Assembly: GCA_019694875.1 (NCBI GenBank)
Contig: JAIBBC010000003.1
Span: 434,001 to 498,000, forward strand
Length of the DNA: 64,000 bases
Direction of reading: 5' to 3'
From: Cyclobacteriaceae bacterium
GTDB taxonomy: Bacteria > Bacteroidota > Bacteroidia > Cytophagales > Cyclobacteriaceae
The position numbers were made by a program, and so were the translations under genes. Under the pieces are notes generated by a model. The model had not been told where the DNA came from. It ran no database searches and was given only the letters and a program-made list of their open reading frames with translations. How positions within the stretch are numbered: position 1 is the stretch's first letter; each line of letters starts with the position of its first letter. Positions 1 through 8,591 of this stretch are shown piece by piece.

Positions 1-22
1 CCGCAGCAACTATTATCACACC

Positions 23-1705
23 ATGAAGAAACTACTTTTATTGTTACCCGTGCTTGCTTTTGCCTGCACCTCACCCAAACCAATTGCTCCTGATTTGATA
101 CTTGTAAACGGGAAAGTATGGACTGGTGTAACGGATTCATCTTTTGCAGAAGCAGTTGCGATTAAAGGAAACCTGATTGTGGCAGTTGGAAAATCTGACA
201 ACTTAAAATCGTTAGCGGGTGAGAAAACCGAGGTTATTGATCTGCAGGGTAAACTTGTTACTGCCGGATTTAACGATGCGCATATTCATTTTTTAAGCGG
301 ATCGAAAGGGTTAACAGAAGTCGATCTGAACGGCACAACAAATCCGGAAGAAGTTGTAGCCCGCATCAACGAATTCGCCGCAAAAAATCCGGAGAGCGCA
401 TGGATCACCGGTCGGGGCTGGCAATACACTTCGTTTAAAAACGGATTACCCGACTTCGAAGCCTTACAAGGCATTACCACCGATAAGCCGGTGTTCATCA
501 AAGCGTATGATGGTCACAGTGCATGGGCTAACCGGAAAGCACTGGAGTTGGCCGGAGTGAATAATAATACGATCTATAACGACTTTGGAGAACTTGTGAA
601 AGACAAACACGGAGCATTAACGGGTGCGCTTCGTGAACATGCCATGGGCCTGGTGAGCAGTCACATCCCGCCATTAACACGTGCTGAACAGTTAGCTGCG
701 ATCCGTAAAGGTCTTGCGTTGGCCGCATCGCTGGGCATCACAAGTGTGCAGGATGCCGGAGTTGATGCCGATGAGTTCTCGTTGTTTGCCGAACTTCTTC
801 GAAACAACGAAATGAGTGTTCGATTCGCAGCTGCGTTCTGGGTTGATGAAACTAATACACCCGCAGATATTGAAAAGTTTACCCGGCTGAAAGACAGTGT
901 TGGATCAAATAACCCGATGTTCCGGGCGGATGCCATCAAATTTATGATTGATGGTGTAATCGAGTCTCATACCGGATACATGCTCGAGCCTTATTCCGAC
1001 ATTCCAAAAACTGATCCCCTCGCCTACGGTCAACTCGCAATTCCGATCAGGCAATACGATTCCCTGGTATCACTTTTCGACAAACGTGGCTTCCGGATTT
1101 TTACACATGCCATTGGGGACAAAGGTGTTCGCGAATCGCTTAACGCCTATGAACATGCTGCACGCGTGAATGGCAAACGTGATTCGCGGCATCGCATTGA
1201 ACACATCGAGACTATCTCTGCTGACGATGTACCGCGCTTTGCTTCACTTGGCGTGATGGCTTCCATGGAACCGATTCATGCGGATCCTGGAACGATGGAC
1301 GTATGGATAAAGGCAATCGGTCTGGAACGCTTGCCGCATTCATTCGGCTGGGCAGACATGCTGAACAATAACGTGAAACTCGTTTACAGCAGCGATTGGC
1401 CTGCATGCATCGATATTAATCCGATACGCGGAATTCACGTGGCGGTAAACCGCAGAACACCGGAAGGTTTCCCGGAAAACGGCTGGATTCCCGAACAAAA
1501 AATCTCTATGGCTCAGGCGATCAAAGCGTACACCAGCATGGGTGCGTACTCATCGTTCGAAGAGAAGATAAAGGGAACAATAGAGCCCGGAAAACTGGCA
1601 GACCTTGTGGTGCTCTCGCAGGATTTGTTTACGATCGATCCAATGAAGACATACGAAACAAACGTGGTGACAACGATCTTCAACGGAAAGATCATTTATC
1701 ACTAA
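23..1705 (+). CDS. Secreted amidohydrolase, YtcJ-like (Amidohydro_3)
   Basis: 560-aa metal-dependent amidohydrolase. The N-terminus is a lipoprotein signal with lipobox LAFAC (Cys15), so the protein is probably membrane-anchored outside the cytoplasm. The HxH metal motif is H87/H89 (DAHIHF), followed by later conserved THAIGDKG, RIEHIE and SSDWP motifs typical of the YtcJ branch of the superfamily. The length suits the family. The substrate cannot be read from sequence; relatives hydrolyse amide or cyclic-amide bonds. It is convergent with the AAA+ gene, with 7 bp between stops. Confidence 0.88.
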   Translation: MKKLLLLLPVLAFACTSPKPIAPDLILVNGKVWTGVTDSSFAEAVAIKGNLIVAVGKSDNLKSLAGEKTEVIDLQGKLVTAGFNDAHIHFLSGSKGLTEVDLNGTTNPEEVVARINEFAAKNPESAWITGRGWQYTSFKNGLPDFEALQGITTDKPVFIKAYDGHSAWANRKALELAGVNNNTIYNDFGELVKDKHGALTGALREHAMGLVSSHIPPLTRAEQLAAIRKGLALAASLGITSVQDAGVDADEFSLFAELLRNNEMSVRFAAAFWVDETNTPADIEKFTRLKDSVGSNNPMFRADAIKFMIDGVIESHTGYMLEPYSDIPKTDPLAYGQLAIPIRQYDSLVSLFDKRGFRIFTHAIGDKGVRESLNAYEHAARVNGKRDSRHRIEHIETISADDVPRFASLGVMASMEPIHADPGTMDVWIKAIGLERLPHSFGWADMLNNNVKLVYSSDWPACIDINPIRGIHVAVNRRTPEGFPENGWIPEQKISMAQAIKAYTSMGAYSSFEEKIKGTIEPGKLADLVVLSQDLFTIDPMKTYETNVVTTIFNGKIIYH

Positions 1706-1712
1706 CGAAGTT

Positions 1713-3500
1713 TTATTTCTTCTCTCCCGGCCGGAAACCGATAGTCGGTCTGCTTGTGATCGGTGCGTCCTTAATTTCAAACTCTTTTACATCGTCTAAA
1801 ATAATGGAGGCCATCAACTCCGGTGTGCGTTCCTCTTTCTTCAAGGATGCAAGACGCAGGTGCTGATTTTTCACAGCTTCGCCCACTACCTGCCGAACGG
1901 TACGCGCGTTACCGAAATGCTTATCGCGCTTGCTGTGCAGGAACACAAAGTAGTTTTTCAAGTGCGCAGCTGCATCTTCCGCCAGCTTAACGTCTTCTTT
2001 CGCAAATAATGCCTCTGCGATCACAAACATTTCTTCTGCCGAATAATCTTCAAACAGGAAGTATTTATCAAACCGCGAACGCAAGCCCGGGTTCGACTGA
2101 ATGAATTCGTTCATGTTGTCTGTATACCCTGCAACAATTACCCCGAACTTGCCGCGCAAATCTTCCATGCGCTTCAGAATTACCTGGATCGATTCTCCGC
2201 CAAAGTCGTGCTGTGCTCCTGCTTCGTTCGCAAGCGAATAAGCTTCATCGATGAAAAGGATTCCGCCCATGGCTTCGTTGATCTTCTCTCCGGTCTTAAT
2301 GGCAGTCTGACCAACATATCCGGCAACAAGCGCCTGACGGTCAACCTCCACAAGGTGTCCTTTCTCAAGAATTCCGAGGCCTTTATAAATCTTTGAGATG
2401 ATTCGCGCGACTGTTGTTTTTCCCGTTCCCGGATTACCGGTGAATACCGTATGCAACGAGAACTTGTTCAACACATCTTTACCGGATTCCTGATAGAATC
2501 GAACGAGCTTAACCATTTCGTTCACTTCATTCTTAATTCCATCCAGACCGGTAAGCGCATTGAGTTCGGCCAAACTTTCAAACAACAAATCATCAAGGCT
2601 CTTGTTGGCAGAAGAGCCACTTTGTCCGCCTGTTGCTGCGATCAGTTGTCCTGCATCCGTACTAAATGCTACCCCGCCTTCTTCAAACGCATCGCCCACC
2701 TTAAATGAAGTTGTCGCCACGAGGTTATCCAGAAAAACCACTTCCATGGTATAGCTTTCATCTTTCCAGGTGCCGGGCGTTTCGCTTCCCCAAGCCGGAT
2801 ACAATGTGAAACTTTGACCGGCTGTGTTTGGCGGAATGTACATGAAACGTGATGTTCGTGCTTTCGGCTGACCGGCATCGTCCGAGAAGTTGAAGAAAAC
2901 CTCAGCGTAGTAATCGCTGTTTACTTTGTTTTTGAATACAAATTCTCCCCAGAGGTATCGGGTATCCTTTTGACTGAATTTACTCAGATATTTCTTTTCG
3001 GGCAGTGAAGCGGCATTGGCATCTCCTTCAAAGAATTTGATACTTTCCACATCGAAGAAAAGGTTTTCATTCTCTTTCGACTGACCCACATCTTCCACAT
3101 AAAACTTCGCTTCTCCAATTTTTACTTCATCTACGTAGGCTTCCCACACATAATTTCCTTTCAGCCAATATGCTCCGGGTGTTGCGTTACCCCACGAGTC
3201 GCGCACGTATACAATGTTTTCATCGCGGCTGATTTTGCGTTGCTGAACGAGGTTGCTGAGTTCACGCTGCTGACTTCCATTGACGAAGAAGCACTTCGTG
3301 CGGATTGACGCTTCCCAATCATCTTCATCAAAGAGTTTATTGTAAAAGGAAAGTTCCATGCGCAGGTACGTAGTTTCCCAGCGGTCGAACACGGTGCGGT
3401 ACTTTTTGGTACCATCGGCCATCCATTCATCCGATGAATGAAGCTTTAACTCTTTGAACTTATACTTAAGGGTTTTGGGGTCGTTGTTGTCCTGCGACAT
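1713..3500 (-). CDS. AAA+ ATPase of CbxX/SpoVK type with duplicated N-terminal domain
   Basis: 595 aa. Residues about 310-570 form a CbxX/CfqX-type AAA+ module: Walker A GNPGTGKT at 355-362, Walker B ILFIDEAY at 414-421, and an R-finger region GLRSRFD. Residues about 36-270 hold two related beta-rich units; the segment near residue 103 (WGNATPGAYW) matches the one near 238 (WGSETPGTW), each followed by a strand-rich stretch and a VED/VGD end. This looks like an internal duplication of an Ig-like domain, probably the substrate or partner recognition part. No RuBisCO or ESX genes are nearby, so the CbbX or EccA role is not implied. No signal peptide. Confidence 0.85.
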   Translation of the reverse strand: MSQDNNDPKTLKYKFKELKLHSSDEWMADGTKKYRTVFDRWETTYLRMELSFYNKLFDEDDWEASIRTKCFFVNGSQQRELSNLVQQRKISRDENIVYVRDSWGNATPGAYWLKGNYVWEAYVDEVKIGEAKFYVEDVGQSKENENLFFDVESIKFFEGDANAASLPEKKYLSKFSQKDTRYLWGEFVFKNKVNSDYYAEVFFNFSDDAGQPKARTSRFMYIPPNTAGQSFTLYPAWGSETPGTWKDESYTMEVVFLDNLVATTSFKVGDAFEEGGVAFSTDAGQLIAATGGQSGSSANKSLDDLLFESLAELNALTGLDGIKNEVNEMVKLVRFYQESGKDVLNKFSLHTVFTGNPGTGKTTVARIISKIYKGLGILEKGHLVEVDRQALVAGYVGQTAIKTGEKINEAMGGILFIDEAYSLANEAGAQHDFGGESIQVILKRMEDLRGKFGVIVAGYTDNMNEFIQSNPGLRSRFDKYFLFEDYSAEEMFVIAEALFAKEDVKLAEDAAAHLKNYFVFLHSKRDKHFGNARTVRQVVGEAVKNQHLRLASLKKEERTPELMASIILDDVKEFEIKDAPITSRPTIGFRPGEKK

Positions 3501-3612
3501 GTGATTAATTTTAGACCGTTCAAGTTAAAAACAAGCCGACATTTTCCAAAAATGGAAATGATCCAAATAATTAATGAAATCAGAACAGGAAAAAATGAGG
3601 AAAAAGAATCCC

Positions 3613-5127
3613 TTAAAAAGGAGTATCGTCACCCGATGGCGTTGGCGGCTCATCGAGGTTGGCGGCATTTAACCGGCTTTCACGGGTAATCATTCCGGAG
3701 AACGGATTATCGGAAACAATCGGTGAATCGAAATCAGCAAACTTGGTGTACTTGCCGATGAATTTCAGTTTTACCGTACCGGTCGATCCGTTGCGGTGCT
3801 TGGCGATGATCACCTCACCCATGCCTTGCGTTGGCAAACCTTCTTCATCAACTGTGATCTTATAATATTCCGGACGATACAAGAACATAACGATGTCCGC
3901 ATCCTGTTCGATGGAACCCGATTCACGCAAGTCGGAAAGTTGCGGACGCTTGTCGCCACCGCGCGTTTCCACACCACGACTTAACTGCGAAAGTGCAAGC
4001 ACAGGAACCGAAAGTTCTTTTGCAATGCCTTTTAATGCACGTGAGATAGACGCAATCTCCTGTTCGCGGTTACCGGCCGAGTCGCCACGCATCAACTGAA
4101 GGTAATCGACAATGATCAACTCCACGTTGTGTTCCGATTTCAATCTGCGGCATTTCGCACGCAATTCAAGGATTGAAAGTGCAGGTGTGTCGTCAATAAA
4201 AATCGGTGCTGCAGAAAGGCGATTGGTTTTATGTACGAGTTGCTGCCATTCGAAGTCAGCAAGCTGGCCTTTGCGGATTTTTTCACCTTCCAGTTCCGCT
4301 TCCGCGGAAATCATACGATTCACAAGCTGAACGGAAGCCATCTCAAGCGAGAAGATTGCCACAGGACGTTTGAAGTCGACCGCTGCATTGCGCATTGCAG
4401 AAACTACGAATGCGGTCTTACCCATACCCGGGCGTGCTGCGATGATAACCAGGTCGGAGTTCTGCCAGCCTGATGTCATTCTGTCGAGCGCAGAAAAACC
4501 GGTTGGTACCCCTGTGAGTCCGTCCTTATGTTCTTTTAATTTCTGAAGTTCCTGGATTGCACGATACATGAGGTTCTTCATGTTGTCGTAGTTCTTCCGC
4601 AAGTTCGAATCGGAGATCGCAAAGATCGACTGCTCCGTTTTATCCAGCAGTTCGAACACATCGGTCGTATCTTCGTACGCATCCTGGTGTACCTGCGAGG
4701 CAATGTGAATCAGGTCGCGCTTAATGGCCATTTCGATGATCACGCGGGCGTGATACTCGATGTTGGCAGCTGAACTTACTTTTGACGTTAGTTCGGCAAT
4801 GTAGTAGGCGCCACCGATCAGCTCGATCTTGCCGTCTTTACGCAACTGGTTCACCACCGTGCGCATATCCACCGGCTCGGAGCTTTTGAAAAGCGTAATG
4901 ATAGCCGTATAGATTTCGCGGTGAGCTTCGGAATAAAAATGTTCGGGTTTTAGAAATTCAACAACAGCGTTAAGGGCACTCTTTTCTAACATGAGCGCAC
5001 CTAACACTGCTTCTTCCAGTTCAAGCGCCTGGGGCGGCAACTTGCCGATGCTTTCCGAGATGTCTCTCGGCATAAGCTTGGTCGACTTGTTGCTTACCCT
5101 TAATGACGTTGACCGGTTCTGTTCCAT
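3613..5127 (-). CDS. dnaB: Replicative DNA helicase DnaB
   Basis: 504 aa, usual length. It has the N-terminal DnaB primase-interaction domain (about 35-135), a linker, and a RecA-like C-terminal ATPase with Walker A ARPGMGKT (231-238) and the DnaB motif IIVDYLQLM. It unwinds DNA ahead of the replisome as a hexamer. No intein is seen. It is transcribed alone, away from the AAA+ gene by about 110 bp. A perfect TAnnTTTG box lies 41-48 bp upstream of the start. Confidence 0.97.
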   Translation of the reverse strand: MEQNRSTSLRVSNKSTKLMPRDISESIGKLPPQALELEEAVLGALMLEKSALNAVVEFLKPEHFYSEAHREIYTAIITLFKSSEPVDMRTVVNQLRKDGKIELIGGAYYIAELTSKVSSAANIEYHARVIIEMAIKRDLIHIASQVHQDAYEDTTDVFELLDKTEQSIFAISDSNLRKNYDNMKNLMYRAIQELQKLKEHKDGLTGVPTGFSALDRMTSGWQNSDLVIIAARPGMGKTAFVVSAMRNAAVDFKRPVAIFSLEMASVQLVNRMISAEAELEGEKIRKGQLADFEWQQLVHKTNRLSAAPIFIDDTPALSILELRAKCRRLKSEHNVELIIVDYLQLMRGDSAGNREQEIASISRALKGIAKELSVPVLALSQLSRGVETRGGDKRPQLSDLRESGSIEQDADIVMFLYRPEYYKITVDEEGLPTQGMGEVIIAKHRNGSTGTVKLKFIGKYTKFADFDSPIVSDNPFSGMITRESRLNAANLDEPPTPSGDDTPF

Positions 5128-5394
5128 TTATAGTGATTGTTGGAATTGTTGCTCTTCAATTGGATGACAAACGTAAAGAAGCGCAACACGTTTTTTTAAT
5201 TTCAGGATAAATAGTTGTTAACAAAGGAATAACAGTAGTGTTCTTAAAATTGTGCATAAATTCTGATGAATATTTTTTGAGATGTAGGAAAAATATTTGA
5301 TACGATTTTATGATTTAAAACTATTCGTGAATAAGTCAGGCGTAAATTGCAGACCACGAACATTTTACTTTATTTTAGGATCAAATAACAACGG
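5128..5394. other. Divergent intergenic region dnaB/mpl
   Basis: 267 bp, AT-rich, between divergently transcribed dnaB and mpl. It should hold both promoters. Apart from the dnaB TAnnTTTG box, only a near-match (TATTTTAG) about 25 bp before mpl is visible. No ORF, RNA gene or terminator is recognisable. Confidence 0.5.
5168..5175 (-). promoter_or_regulatory. Candidate -7 promoter box for dnaB
   Basis: On the minus strand the bases read TACGTTTG, an exact match to the Bacteroidota TAnnTTTG box, about 40 bp upstream of the dnaB start codon. No clear TTG element is seen at the usual upstream distance, so support is only partial. Confidence 0.35.
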
Positions 5395-6762
5395 ATGCCC
5401 AAGCCACAACGAATTCACTTCATTGCCATAGGCGGCAGCGTGATGCACAACCTGGCCATTGCCCTTAAGAATCAGGGACATACTGTTACCGGCTCGGACG
5501 ATGAGATTTTTGAACCTTCCCGCTCTGCGCTCGAAAAAAACGGTTTGTTACCAAAAAATGAAGGCTGGAATCCGGAAGCGATCACCAATACACTTGACGT
5601 TGTTATTCTCGGCATGCACGCCAGAAAGGATAATCCTGAACTGGTTAAAGCACAGCAACTAGGCTTAAAGATTTACTCCTTTCCTGAATACATCTATAAT
5701 CATTCGATTGATAAACAACGCGTTATCATTGCCGGTAGTCATGGCAAAACTACCATCACCGGAATTGTGGTTCACGTGCTGAATTATTATAACCGCTCAT
5801 TCGATTACGTGATTGGCGCCCGTATCAAAGGTGTCGAGAACCCGGTAAAACTTTCAGATGCTCCTGTTATCGTAATCGAAGGTGACGAATACCTGTGCTC
5901 TGCGCTTGACCCTACGCCCAAGTTTCTGCGGTACCAGCATCACATCGGCTTGATCAGCGGGGTGGCCTGGGATCATGCCAACGTATTCCCGACTGAAGAA
6001 GAATACCTGAAGCAATTCGACAAGTTTGCCGACCAGACTCCCAAGAGCGGCATCCTGATTTTCTGCGATTCAGACCCGATGGTTTCCGTGGTTGGAAACA
6101 AGCAACGTAACGATGTAGTTAGCGTGCCTTATAAGGCTCATTCTCATGCACTTGAGAACGGTCAGGAATATTTAACTAACGGTAAGGAACGCATTCCGAT
6201 CAAGATTTTTGGCAACCATAATCTTCAAAACATCAGCGGAGCAAAAGAGCTTCTCAAGAAAATCGGTATCAGCAGCGAACAGTTTTACAAAGCCATCTCT
6301 TCGTTCGAAGGGGCGGCCGGCCGGCTTGAAAAGGTGAAGGAGACAAAATCGACTGTAGTGTTTAAGGATTATGCCCATGCACCTTCGAAAGTTAAGGCCA
6401 GCGTGCGTGCGGTGAAAGAACTCTACCCGAACCGGGAAGTTGTAGCATGTCTCGAGCTGCACACGTTCAGCAGTCTGAACAAGAGCTATCTGCCACAATA
6501 CAAGGACGCATTGAAGGGCATTAACCAGGCGGTCGTGTTCTTCAATCCTGAGAAAGTAAAAGCAAAAAACCTGGAGCCGCTCGCGGAAGCAGACATCAAA
6601 AATGCGTTCGGGGGTAATAACCTCACGGTGTTTAATGACGCGAAACAACTCGAAGCGTTTCTTGCGGCCCAAACGTGGGATAATAAAAATCTGTTAATGA
6701 TGAGCTCAGGAAACTTTGCCGGCTTTAACATTCAAACTCTTGCCGAAAAGCTTTTGGCTTAG
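5395..6762 (+). CDS. mpl: UDP-N-acetylmuramate:L-alanyl-gamma-D-glutamyl-meso-diaminopimelate ligase (Mpl)
   Basis: 455-aa Mur-ligase family protein. It has an N-terminal Rossmann-like domain beginning IHFIAIGG, ATP loop GSHGKT at 114-119, and the conserved VIEGDEY segment that binds substrate and metal. The length and the N-terminal GGSVMHNLA pattern favour Mpl over MurC. Mpl reattaches recycled tripeptide to UDP-MurNAc in cytoplasmic peptidoglycan recycling. The exonuclease gene follows 17 bp downstream, likely in the same transcript. Confidence 0.93.
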   Translation: MPKPQRIHFIAIGGSVMHNLAIALKNQGHTVTGSDDEIFEPSRSALEKNGLLPKNEGWNPEAITNTLDVVILGMHARKDNPELVKAQQLGLKIYSFPEYIYNHSIDKQRVIIAGSHGKTTITGIVVHVLNYYNRSFDYVIGARIKGVENPVKLSDAPVIVIEGDEYLCSALDPTPKFLRYQHHIGLISGVAWDHANVFPTEEEYLKQFDKFADQTPKSGILIFCDSDPMVSVVGNKQRNDVVSVPYKAHSHALENGQEYLTNGKERIPIKIFGNHNLQNISGAKELLKKIGISSEQFYKAISSFEGAAGRLEKVKETKSTVVFKDYAHAPSKVKASVRAVKELYPNREVVACLELHTFSSLNKSYLPQYKDALKGINQAVVFFNPEKVKAKNLEPLAEADIKNAFGGNNLTVFNDAKQLEAFLAAQTWDNKNLLMMSSGNFAGFNIQTLAEKLLA

Positions 6763-6779
6763 CCTCTCCTACACCATCC

Positions 6780-7583
6780 ATGAAATTAAACCTGCGTAAT
6801 CCTGTTTGTTTTTTCGATCTTGAAACAACGGGCACAAACATTACCACCGATCGCATCATCGAGATTGCCGTTGTGAAACAGATGCCCAACGGAGAAACCG
6901 TAACCAAAACAAACCTGATCAATCCGGAGATGACCATCCTTCCGGAGTCAACGGCTATTCACGGCATCAGCAATGAAGATGTTCAGGGCAAACCTACCTT
7001 CAAAGAAGTAGCCAAAGAGTATGCAAAGTTTATGGAAGGTGCCGATTTATCGGGCTTTAACATCTTAAAGTTTGATGTGCCGATGCTCGTAGAAGAATTT
7101 ATCCGTGCAGGTGTTGAGTTTGATTACAGCCGCAAGAAGATCATCGACTCACAGAAGATTTTCCACCTGATGGAGAAACGTACGCTTTCGGCCGCGTACA
7201 AGTTCTACGTGAACAAAGACCTCGAAAACTCGCACAGCGCGGAAGCCGACACAATCGCTTCGCTTGAAGTGCTTGCTGCACAGATAGAACGTTATGACGG
7301 CCAGCCGGTTACCGATTCGCTGGGCAAGAAGATCGGTGACATCAAAAACGACATGGAAGTGTTGGGAAAGCTCACCACATCTGACCTTGTCGACCTGGCC
7401 TGCCGCATGACCCTGAACGCCAAAGGCCAGGAAGTCTTCAACTTCGGAAAACACAAAGGCAAAGTCGTTACAGCAGTGTTGAAAGAAGAGCCAGCTTACT
7501 ACGACTGGATGATGAATGGCGATTTCCCGATGGATACAAAACGCAAGCTTACCGAAATCAAGCTTCGGTCGTTTAAAAAGTAA
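6780..7583 (+). CDS. DnaQ-like 3'-5' exonuclease with C-terminal DUF3820-like domain
   Basis: 267 aa. Residues 8-175 form a DEDDh exonuclease: D13/E15 in FFDLETTG, a middle Asp in FNILKFDVP, and HSAEADT carrying the catalytic His and Asp. The last 49 residues (VFNFGKHKGK... YYDWMM) resemble the small DUF3820 module found at the ends of several DnaQ-like nucleases. It probably trims 3' DNA ends or acts in proofreading or repair; whether it is the true Pol III epsilon is not shown. It sits 17 bp after mpl. Confidence 0.88.
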   Translation: MKLNLRNPVCFFDLETTGTNITTDRIIEIAVVKQMPNGETVTKTNLINPEMTILPESTAIHGISNEDVQGKPTFKEVAKEYAKFMEGADLSGFNILKFDVPMLVEEFIRAGVEFDYSRKKIIDSQKIFHLMEKRTLSAAYKFYVNKDLENSHSAEADTIASLEVLAAQIERYDGQPVTDSLGKKIGDIKNDMEVLGKLTTSDLVDLACRMTLNAKGQEVFNFGKHKGKVVTAVLKEEPAYYDWMMNGDFPMDTKRKLTEIKLRSFKK

Positions 7584-7724
7584 TTAGCTGTCACCCTTCG
7601 ACAAGCTCAGGGTGACAAAAAAAATTCTTCGCTTTGCCCGGATTAATCAGGCATGCCTTCCTACGCTCAGCATGATCACGGGGACTCTTCGCTTCGCTCA
7701 GAATAACACGCAAACCTTTATTAG
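7584..7724. repeat. Intergenic region with dispersed repeat fragments
   Basis: Between the exonuclease and M48 stop codons. It contains short phrases such as CTTCGACAAGCTCAGGGTGAC and CTTCGCTTCGCTCAGAATAAC, the kind of dispersed genomic repeat also seen at 39.45, 59.0 and 61.0 kb in this window. It may act as a transcript end between convergent genes. No ORF. Confidence 0.5.
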
Positions 7725-8528
7725 TTACTGCTTGTACTTCTCGTAGTATTTCAGGGCCTTCGGCAATTGCTTGTTCAAATCCGCAATTCGGGTTTCATCA
7801 GACGGGTGAGTTGAAAGCCACTCCGGTGTACTTCCTTTGCTTCCGGCTGCCATGCGTTCCCAGAACTTTGGCGCTTCACGCGGATCATAGCCAGCAATCG
7901 CCATGAAGATCAAACCGATCTCATCGGCTTCCGATTCATGCGTACGGGAGAATTTCAGCATACCAACCTGAGAACCCAATCCCACTGCCTGATAAAAGAT
8001 CTGGCTGGTCATAGTCGGATTTTGGCCCATTGCTGCGCTGATGGAACTCATTCCTAACTGTTGCAACAATCCCTGGCTCATACGTTCGCGTCCGTGGTTG
8101 GCAATTGCGTGAGCAACTTCATGGCCCATTACAACTGCAATCCCCGATTCATCTTTGCAGATCGGCATGATGCCGGTATAAAAAGCAACCTTGCCTCCGG
8201 GCATACACCACGCGTTAACCGTTTTAGGATCATCGATCAGGTTAAATTCCCAATTGAAGCCGGCAAGCTGATCGGATAGATTCTTTTCCGCCAGGTACTT
8301 TTCAACGGCTTTCTGGATACGCGCTCCGACATTCTTTACCATCTGCGTTTGCTGTGCGTTGGTTGAGAGCGGACCTTTCGCGATTACCTCCCGGTATTCC
8401 TTTTCGGCCATCGGGATAATTTCACTATTCGAAACGAGGTTGAGTTGTCTGCGGCCTGTCAATGGAACGGTGGCGCACGCATAAATTACCGTGGTAATAA
8501 CGGTGAGGAAGATGGCTTTTTTAAGCAT
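7725..8528 (-). CDS. M48-family zinc metallopeptidase lipoprotein
   Basis: About 267 aa from the preferred start at 8528 (MLKKAIFL). The frame is open to 8576, but a promoter match lies inside that extension, and MLKK begins a clean lipoprotein signal with lipobox VIYAC (Cys18). Zinc site HEVAH at about 136-140, and third ligand in the HESEADE segment. It resembles periplasmic M48 (LoiP/YcaL/BepA-like) proteases that handle misassembled outer-membrane proteins. It is monocistronic, divergent from the amylase. Confidence 0.9.
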   Translation of the reverse strand: MLKKAIFLTVITTVIYACATVPLTGRRQLNLVSNSEIIPMAEKEYREVIAKGPLSTNAQQTQMVKNVGARIQKAVEKYLAEKNLSDQLAGFNWEFNLIDDPKTVNAWCMPGGKVAFYTGIMPICKDESGIAVVMGHEVAHAIANHGRERMSQGLLQQLGMSSISAAMGQNPTMTSQIFYQAVGLGSQVGMLKFSRTHESEADEIGLIFMAIAGYDPREAPKFWERMAAGSKGSTPEWLSTHPSDETRIADLNKQLPKALKYYEKYKQ

Positions 8529-8552
8529 ACGGGTTAATTTTAGACTAAAATA

Positions 8553-8581
8553 CAAATCTACGAGGTTCTCACACACTACAA
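8553..8581 (-). promoter_or_regulatory. Promoter for the M48 peptidase gene
   Basis: The minus strand reads TTG (8581-8579), 18 bp, then TAGATTTG (8560-8553), fitting the Bacteroidota TTG/TAnnTTTG promoter with near-ideal spacing. Initiation would fall near 8546, between the box and the ATG at 8528, which supports the shorter protein start. Confidence 0.55.
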
Positions 8582-8591
8582 TTTATAAGCC

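Noticed and set aside
1713..3500. RuBisCO activase CbbX or ESX EccA
   Set aside because: The ATPase core is similar, but no RuBisCO or type VII secretion gene is present and the N-terminal domain differs.
8529..8576. Longer start for the M48 peptidase
   Set aside because: The promoter boxes lie inside this extension and the lipoprotein signal begins at 8528.
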